The position numbers and the translations under genes were made by a program. Positions 16,718-21,960 of a stretch of 21,960 nucleotides of DNA are shown here, in pieces. Source of the stretch: Prevotellaceae bacterium UBA1786 (GTDB lineage Bacteria; Bacteroidota; Bacteroidia; Bacteroidales; Bacteroidaceae); contig DCGE01000168.1 in assembly GCA_002314525.1 (NCBI GenBank), positions 3,171 through 25,130 on the forward strand, written 5' to 3'. Within the stretch, counting starts at the first letter, position 1. Each line of letters starts with the position of its first letter. The notes beneath the pieces are model-generated. The model was not told the DNA's origin. It saw only the letters and a program-made list of their open reading frames with translations, and ran no database searches.

Positions 16718-17415
16718 TTGAATGATGGTATTCCTTTCCTCTTTTTTGCTTCAGTCAACTTCTTGACATCCTCATCAGTGATATTGCTGGTTCCTATTAT
16801 TCGTTTTTCGGAATAGTATTCTGTAAATAGTTCGTCAAGTTCTTTATGGCTCATCCTCTCGTCTTCAGGGTAGAGTTCTGCTTCGTGAACCATTATTTGT
16901 TCCTTGGAGAAACGGACTGCAATGATCTTTGCCGGACTGCCGGCAACTACCGCGTATGGTGGAATCTGCTTTGTTACGATAGACCCTGCTGCAACTACTG
17001 CACCACGTCCTATCTCAGCATGTGAAAGCAGATAGACTCCGGCACCGACCCAACAGTCTTCGTTGACGATTATAGTTGTTGCGGTATCATTGATATGTTC
17101 CATGCTGAGGTATTGTGGAATACCTACTGTCGGTACATGTGAACCGGGAATAATGACGCATCCGGCACCGATGGCAGAATATTTTTTGATAACGACCTTT
17201 CCGTTGTTTGAAATGATTCTTATTCCTGGCTGAAGACGGACAAACGAGTCCAGTTCAACTTTCTTTGGATCAAGGTTGAGTGGTCCGAACAGCTCAACGT
17301 TCTCACCGCACCTGAGGTAGTTCTTTGGATTGGTTGTGCGGAAGAACGTTTTGAACTGAGTATATATGAACATCCTCAGCCTTTCAGAAAATATCTTGCT
17401 CAGTAATTCTTTCAT
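16714..17415 (-). CDS. Left-handed beta-helix acyltransferase (hexapeptide repeat)
   Basis: The 233-residue protein carries hexapeptide repeats of the acetyltransferase type: GAGCVIIPGSHV, then after a loop NEDCWVGAGVYLLSHAEIGRGAVVAAGSIVTK and the closing PPYAVVAGSPAKII that marks O-acetyltransferases of the CatB/WbbJ/maltose acetyltransferase group. The C-terminal 60 residues form a charged helical extension (EELF-type helices rich in Glu and Lys) beyond the helix domain. It probably moves an acetyl group from acetyl-CoA to a sugar of the repeat unit in the cytoplasm. It lies between an SGNH esterase lipoprotein gene (14 nt upstream) and wzx (4-bp overlap). Confidence 0.87.
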   Translation of the reverse strand: MKELLSKIFSERLRMFIYTQFKTFFRTTNPKNYLRCGENVELFGPLNLDPKKVELDSFVRLQPGIRIISNNGKVVIKKYSAIGAGCVIIPGSHVPTVGIPQYLSMEHINDTATTIIVNEDCWVGAGVYLLSHAEIGRGAVVAAGSIVTKQIPPYAVVAGSPAKIIAVRFSKEQIMVHEAELYPEDERMSHKELDELFTEYYSEKRIIGTSNITDEDVKKLTEAKKRKGIPSFK

Positions 17416-17429
17416 GTCAGAAGTTGTTT

Positions 17430-18272
17430 TTAGTTGAGTTCCATCTCTGATGCAAGGAAGTATAATTGGTAGATACCAATGTTCGCATATCCTTGGGGTG
17501 TCATGTGGAATTTATCTTCCTGATAGTATTCGCTGCTTCTTTCCGGTGAGAGTACTGGCACTTCAAACTGGTTGAAAAACTTTATACCCTGAAATTCAGC
17601 AACACGTCTTTGCCCTTCAATATATTGGTAGAATGAATATCCTTTCTTATTGCTGTCTTTGGACTCAATGGAGTATCCTCCTTTGTATTGGTAGAACGGC
17701 AGTGAACCGAATATGAAGATTTTTGCTTTGGGATTTTTTGAGCGCAGTGTCCTGATGCAGTAGTTCAGTCCACCACACTGTGTGTCCAACTTGCTTTCGT
17801 CAAAATCATCCAGCTTTGAATAGTCTGTATAATTCCCAATTTCCTTGCTGTTAGTATAGTCGTTTGTACTTGCCCAGAGAATGTAGATATCATGTTCTTT
17901 TGCCTTGTCAACCTGATTTTGAATGCTTCCTTGTGATGACGCAAACCCATAACCGTTGATTCCATAGTTAAAAATCTTCATGTCAAGGTATTTTGCCCAT
18001 AGATACTTGGCAAATACACTCTCGTCCATGCACGACAAAGATCCTCCAAATACTCCGACAGTTTTACCTCTGTTCTGTGAATTGACACTGGCGACCACCG
18101 CCATATCGAAAGCTGCTGAATCGTCATAATTGATATCTGTTCTGAAATTGGCTATTTTTTCTTCCAGACTGTTGTAGTCATCAAAGAAAAAATCGTCATG
18201 TTCCGTCTTTTGGCAAGACTGGAAAATGACGCAAATCACTAATGTGGGTATCAGATTTAGATATTTACTCAT
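17430..18272 (-). CDS. SGNH/GDSL-family hydrolase lipoprotein
   Basis: The 280-residue precursor has a lipoprotein signal ending in the lipobox IFQSC, with the lipidated Cys at residue 20. The SGNH blocks are present: block I is FGGSLS with Ser78 as the probable nucleophile (the GDS motif reads GGS), block II is NGYG (Gly107), block III is STNDY (Asn137), and block V is DKFHMTP with Asp253 and His256. These enzymes cleave esters, and in polysaccharide loci they often act on O-acetyl groups. It would face the periplasm or outer surface, opposite the cytoplasmic acyltransferase encoded next door. Transfer of an acyl group is possible instead of hydrolysis. The substrate is inferred from context only. 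Confidence 0.82.
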   Translation of the reverse strand: MSKYLNLIPTLVICVIFQSCQKTEHDDFFFDDYNSLEEKIANFRTDINYDDSAAFDMAVVASVNSQNRGKTVGVFGGSLSCMDESVFAKYLWAKYLDMKIFNYGINGYGFASSQGSIQNQVDKAKEHDIYILWASTNDYTNSKEIGNYTDYSKLDDFDESKLDTQCGGLNYCIRTLRSKNPKAKIFIFGSLPFYQYKGGYSIESKDSNKKGYSFYQYIEGQRRVAEFQGIKFFNQFEVPVLSPERSSEYYQEDKFHMTPQGYANIGIYQLYFLASEMELN

Positions 18273-18288
18273 GTCGGAATCATACTTT

Positions 18289-19350
18289 TCAGAGTGATGT
18301 CTTTTCTTTTTCTGGCTTTGTAAAGTATAGCAATTTGATGTAGATCCACCCTAATGTGAATATCAAAGTCACAAACATAAGGGCAAGTGTGATAATAATC
18401 TTTCTCGGTGAATCGTGTTTGTTAGGAACAGATGATTTCTCCAGTGTTGTAAATGCCGGAGTTTTTTCCTGAACCTTTGCTTCTGCCATCTGAACTTGTT
18501 GCTTCACCTGAGTATAGGCACTCATGGCTATTGACATTTCGTTTTCAAGTGCATCACGCTGCGTTTCGTATGCTTGCATGAATATTGAGACGTGTGTATC
18601 GCAGTAGTCTGCATAGTTTTTCTGAGCCTGAAGGTACTGGTTCCATGTCTCAGTTTCTATGTTTTTATAGTAATCGAGGTCAATACGGGCTTTGTTTGTC
18701 CGATACATGGTTACGAAATCCTGCAGGTGCACACTCACTGAGTCAACAACTAGTTTTGCCACCAGTGGGTCTTGAGCCATGGCACGGATTGATATGGTGT
18801 TGTCAAGGTCGCTGACACTGCATGAAATCATGTCTTTTATGCTCTTTACCAAACTCTCGTCTTCCATGCTCATACGTTCAGGGTTGATTCTTGCGTCCTT
18901 GCCGACTGACTTGGTAAACTGAGGCTGTGGATTGATCTTCTTCATGAGTTTCGTAAACGTCTTCTTGATTGCGTACCACCAAGGATGTTTGGTCTCGTTT
19001 CTCATGTAATCAAGATATTTCATCTTCTTTCCGTCGATGGTCTTAATATTGATATATAAAAGATTGACGATGAAATCGTTCGATGAAATTACCTCAGGAT
19101 AGAGCTCCGGGCCAATAGCATCCATCCCAGAACCAAGATTAATACCAGCCATTGATGCGATGCTGCTCAGTCCACCAGCCATGCCTTCTTCCTGTGATTC
19201 AGGAGCCAGGGTACAGTTCGCGGAATATTCTTTCGGAATGCTGAATGAAATGACGATGCCGACAATAAATGCAATACCGCAGTTTATCAGCAGAGTCCGC
19301 TTTGAGGCTTTTATGGTGCGAAATAATGTTTTTATATCAAATTCGTTCAT
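18289..19350 (-). CDS. Wzz-type chain-length determinant without kinase domain
   Basis: The 353-residue inner-membrane protein has the Wzz plan: a short cytoplasmic N-terminus, TM1 at about residues 19-38 followed by the conserved Pro (SIPKEYSANCTL), a periplasmic part with a Gly/Ser-rich stretch (GMAGGLSSIASMAGINLGSG), a coiled coil at about 225-300, the TTLEKSSVPNKHDSPRK segment before TM2, and TM2 at about 318-340. There is no Walker motif and the C-terminal cytoplasmic tail is only about 13 residues. It sets chain length with Wzy. It lies 6 nt after wza and 16 nt before the SGNH gene. The window also encodes a kinase-bearing Wzc, so two co-polymerases are available. Confidence 0.88.
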   Translation of the reverse strand: MNEFDIKTLFRTIKASKRTLLINCGIAFIVGIVISFSIPKEYSANCTLAPESQEEGMAGGLSSIASMAGINLGSGMDAIGPELYPEVISSNDFIVNLLYINIKTIDGKKMKYLDYMRNETKHPWWYAIKKTFTKLMKKINPQPQFTKSVGKDARINPERMSMEDESLVKSIKDMISCSVSDLDNTISIRAMAQDPLVAKLVVDSVSVHLQDFVTMYRTNKARIDLDYYKNIETETWNQYLQAQKNYADYCDTHVSIFMQAYETQRDALENEMSIAMSAYTQVKQQVQMAEAKVQEKTPAFTTLEKSSVPNKHDSPRKIIITLALMFVTLIFTLGWIYIKLLYFTKPEKEKTSL

Positions 19351-19356
19351 GTTGAC

Positions 19357-21918
19357 TTATTTAAGCAAGTTTGCAATTGATACCATCATCGTGCTGATGG
19401 ATGCCGCTGTGGTACCCATACTCATCCATTCGGTAGTGCTGATCTTCTCTTTGTTGTCCTTTGTCGGAACCACAATCTCACATCCTGGCTGGATTGCCTT
19501 GCTGGAACGTTTATTGATCAGTTCTACAGAACCATTCATGTAGATGGCATAGACACGGCTCTTTCTTGCTTTGTTGGCATAGCCACCAGCTCTCTTGATG
19601 TAGTAGTTGAGTGATTCGCCTTCCTTGAAGTTCATGGATATAGGGTACATGACCTCACCGCTGATCTTCACCGTACTTGAGTATTGTGGAACGATCAATC
19701 TGTCGTATTCACGAAGTGCAATATCCTCACTTCCACCAGGGTTTTTCATCGCCTCTTCCAGATTGATGGCAACAGGATAGGTATTGCCAACGTCAAGTTT
19801 CATGCTGAGCAAACTATCTGCACGATTCAGGTCAAAGTTCTTATCAGCTGAAAGGCTGTTTTCATAAAGGGCAATCTGCTGACTTCTCAGACTTGTCTCT
19901 CTTTGCTTTCTCTCTTCCTCAGTCATCGTACGTTCCAGACGTGCACCCTTTGCGTATGCAAGGTTCGTAAGTCCACCGGCTGCTTTTACCAGGTCGCTGA
20001 GCTTATAGTTCTTGGAAGTCATGGTATAACTGCCGGAGAAGTTTACGGAACCGGCAACAGATACAGACTGTAAATCAGACGAAGATGGACTTCTGCGAAC
20101 CACAATCTCGTCAAATGGTAAAATGATGAAACCTGGCTCACCATCAATTACAAACCCGTCTTTAAGTGCAAACGAATATGTCTGACTGATAGTGTCTGAA
20201 GAGACAAGGGCAGAAGAGTCGTATATCCTTCTGAAAATATCCACTTTTGCCGTTGAGGCTTCGTTGGTAAGACCTCCTGCCTGAAGAACGATGTCTTCAA
20301 GAGAAGTGTTTGAAGCATATTGATAGGTTCCTGGGTAGATGACCTCACCCGTAATCTTAATGGTCTGTTCAGTTAACTGATCTGATTTACTTGGAATGAA
20401 CAGCACATCATTTTTCTTGAGCATTATATCGGGAGATGTGCCAGCGAGAATGCCTTTTAAATCTACTGAAAGCACTTCAAGACTCATGTCTTCCTTTTGA
20501 CGGTGCATCACGGCTCTGTTGAGGAATGCCCCTTCCATAACTCCGTCCGATGCCTCTACCAGTTCTCGTACACTGCTAATACTTCCACCGATTTCGTACA
20601 TTCCTGGGTGAAATACGGCACCTCGAATCTCAGCCATATTACTGAAACGGGCAATAACCGAATCAACATATATGGAGTCTGCATCCTGAAGCGTGAATGT
20701 ACCTGTGTCGAATTCTCCGACTGTGTGAATGGAATACTCCGAACCGCTACCTCCTTTGCGGATAACCCTTACGTTCTTCTTGTAGGCATCACCTGCAAAA
20801 CCGCCACTATAGTTGAGTAAGGTTTTTAGGCTTTCTCCGTTTTTCATCTCGTAGAACATAGGACGTTTTACCCTACCATCTATGCGGACCAATGCATCAT
20901 ACGGACCGACTACGATGATGTCGTTGTCTTGCAGTCTTACGTCACCCTTGATGTTTCCGTTAAGTATATAGTCATATACATCGATAGAAGCCACTTTTCG
21001 TCCATTTCTGTATACTTTGATATCTCTGAGAGTACCGATGTCGCTTATGCCGCCAGCCATATAAAGAGCATTGAATGACGAACTCAGCGAACTGAGAGTA
21101 TAAGTGCCAGGCGCTACGACTTCGCCCATTACTTGTACTTGTATTGTCCTCGTAGAACCCAAGGTCATTTGGATTTGTGAGTCAGAGTAGATGCCTCCGA
21201 GCTTGTTCTTGAGGGCTGTGTTGGCTTGGGCTACTGTCATTCCACTGAGATTCACAGGCCCCACACCTTCGATTGTCACTGTTCCGTCTGGTGATATCTC
21301 ACCTTCAAGCGTTAGTTGTGAAGCTCCCCATATGTCAATTATGACATTGTCGCCTGCGCCGAGACGGTAGTTGGCTGGTGTTGCCATATTCATATTTGGT
21401 TCGAAAGTCAGGTATGGGTTGTTGAAGATATTTCGGCCGAATACCTGAGTCTCTTCCTTGAACATTTCCTTGTAGTAGAGTAGGGAGTCGATGTCGAGAA
21501 ATTCCATCTCATCGCCAAGCATCTGGGCCCTTTCCTTCTGGCTATAGTTATCCATACCTCTGTAGCCACGTGCTGTGCTGCGCATCATGTAGTTGTCTCG
21601 CATCTGCACTTCTTCACCATCTAATTGTTTCTGATTTCGTTTGCGGCTTTTTGATGTCCCGGCATTCTTTCCTGTGATGTCAACAGCGCCGAGTTGCTCT
21701 TTCTCAGCCTCGTATTTTTTACGTATTTTCTGGATCTGCTGAACCGTCACGCCTCTCTGCAATAGTTTTGAGACAATTGTTGCCTGGTCTTCTCCTGCCT
21801 GCTGGCGTTCAGTCACGAACTTGACGACTTGGTCATCGGTCATAGATTGAGCAAAGGCTTCTGTTGAAAAACAACAAAAGCCAACTACCATCATAAACAA
21901 TATTGAAAATCGCTTCAT
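19357..21918 (-). CDS. Wza-like polysaccharide export outer-membrane protein with SLBB repeats
   Basis: The 853-residue precursor has a Sec signal peptide (cleaved after AFA, about residue 23) but no lipobox Cys, unlike E. coli Wza. A helical N-terminal region follows (MTDDQVVKFVTERQQAG... to about 75), then the polysaccharide-export domain (YRLGAGDNVIIDIWGAS, about 184-260). Six SLBB-like units start near residues 262, 345, 431, 523, 621 and 752, each with a G-x-V-x-x-P/S-G-x-Y pattern and most with a later AGG or SGG turn. The C-terminus is a short amphipathic helix (MGTTAASISTMMVSIANLL), like the outer-membrane helix of Wza. It is more than twice the length of E. coli Wza. It forms the export channel and heads the operon; its promoter probably lies beyond the right edge, as the 42 bases shown upstream hold no clear box. 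Confidence 0.92.
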   Translation of the reverse strand: MKRFSILFMMVVGFCCFSTEAFAQSMTDDQVVKFVTERQQAGEDQATIVSKLLQRGVTVQQIQKIRKKYEAEKEQLGAVDITGKNAGTSKSRKRNQKQLDGEEVQMRDNYMMRSTARGYRGMDNYSQKERAQMLGDEMEFLDIDSLLYYKEMFKEETQVFGRNIFNNPYLTFEPNMNMATPANYRLGAGDNVIIDIWGASQLTLEGEISPDGTVTIEGVGPVNLSGMTVAQANTALKNKLGGIYSDSQIQMTLGSTRTIQVQVMGEVVAPGTYTLSSLSSSFNALYMAGGISDIGTLRDIKVYRNGRKVASIDVYDYILNGNIKGDVRLQDNDIIVVGPYDALVRIDGRVKRPMFYEMKNGESLKTLLNYSGGFAGDAYKKNVRVIRKGGSGSEYSIHTVGEFDTGTFTLQDADSIYVDSVIARFSNMAEIRGAVFHPGMYEIGGSISSVRELVEASDGVMEGAFLNRAVMHRQKEDMSLEVLSVDLKGILAGTSPDIMLKKNDVLFIPSKSDQLTEQTIKITGEVIYPGTYQYASNTSLEDIVLQAGGLTNEASTAKVDIFRRIYDSSALVSSDTISQTYSFALKDGFVIDGEPGFIILPFDEIVVRRSPSSSDLQSVSVAGSVNFSGSYTMTSKNYKLSDLVKAAGGLTNLAYAKGARLERTMTEEERKQRETSLRSQQIALYENSLSADKNFDLNRADSLLSMKLDVGNTYPVAINLEEAMKNPGGSEDIALREYDRLIVPQYSSTVKISGEVMYPISMNFKEGESLNYYIKRAGGYANKARKSRVYAIYMNGSVELINKRSSKAIQPGCEIVVPTKDNKEKISTTEWMSMGTTAASISTMMVSIANLLK

Positions 21919-21960
21919 ATATGATTGGTTTATTTCATTTTATCTCTTACTTGAAAGGTC

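Noticed and set aside
1..21960. CRISPR arrays, insertion sequences, integrases or attachment sites
   Set aside because: I saw no spaced direct repeats, transposase motifs or terminal inverted repeats. The only tandem repeats are the short ones in the wzc tail and at the NRPS end.

Overview
The window looks like a Bacteroidales chromosome, most like Prevotella/Segatella or Bacteroides. Three things point there. Promoters fit the Bacteroidetes -33/-7 type (a TTTG box, 19 nt, then TAACTTTG). Starts are preceded by A-rich stretches rather than Shine-Dalgarno sites. The gene families are typical of the phylum: a 'capsule assembly Wzi' porin-like protein, a long SLBB-repeat Wza, and a Wzc with a tyrosine/glycine tail. 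The genus is inferred from gene content only. Gene density is high, and no stretch above about 180 bases lacks a gene.

Left edge (1-2236, + strand): the 3' part of an RsbW-type GHKL ATPase, then a nonribosomal peptide synthetase that begins with a complete condensation domain. That synthetase stops in the N-terminal quarter of its adenylation domain, exactly where it meets the convergent upp gene. It looks like a remnant of a larger cluster.

5876-2231 (- strand): a compact operon of a Wzc-like polysaccharide co-polymerase/tyrosine autokinase, a small HAD-family phosphatase and uracil phosphoribosyltransferase (upp). The promoter lies at about 5910-5917, back to back with the promoter of the next block.

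6042-10962 (+ strand): an unknown alpha-helical protein, a ZapB-like coiled-coil protein, ZapA, a foldable 104-nt gap, ribonuclease Y (rny), a Wzi-family outer-membrane protein whose start overlaps the rny stop, and a small lipoprotein. A bidirectional hairpin terminator (10985-11035) closes this block and the convergent one.

21918-11039 (- strand): a nine-gene Wzx/Wzy-type polysaccharide operon in transcription order wza, wzz-like, SGNH-esterase lipoprotein, hexapeptide acyltransferase, wzx flippase, wzy polymerase, two GT2 glycosyltransferases, one GT4 glycosyltransferase. Genes are separated by at most 19 nt or overlap. No initiating phosphoglycosyltransferase and no nucleotide-sugar synthesis genes are visible, so these lie elsewhere.

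Together the genes supply most of the assembly and export machinery for a surface polysaccharide. The glycosyltransferases build a repeat unit, the acyltransferase (and perhaps the esterase) adjusts it, Wzx flips it, and Wzy polymerises it under the Wzz/Wzc co-polymerases. Wza exports it, and Wzi may anchor it at the surface. The export machinery is split across three transcription units, and one of them is shared with cell division and RNA decay genes.
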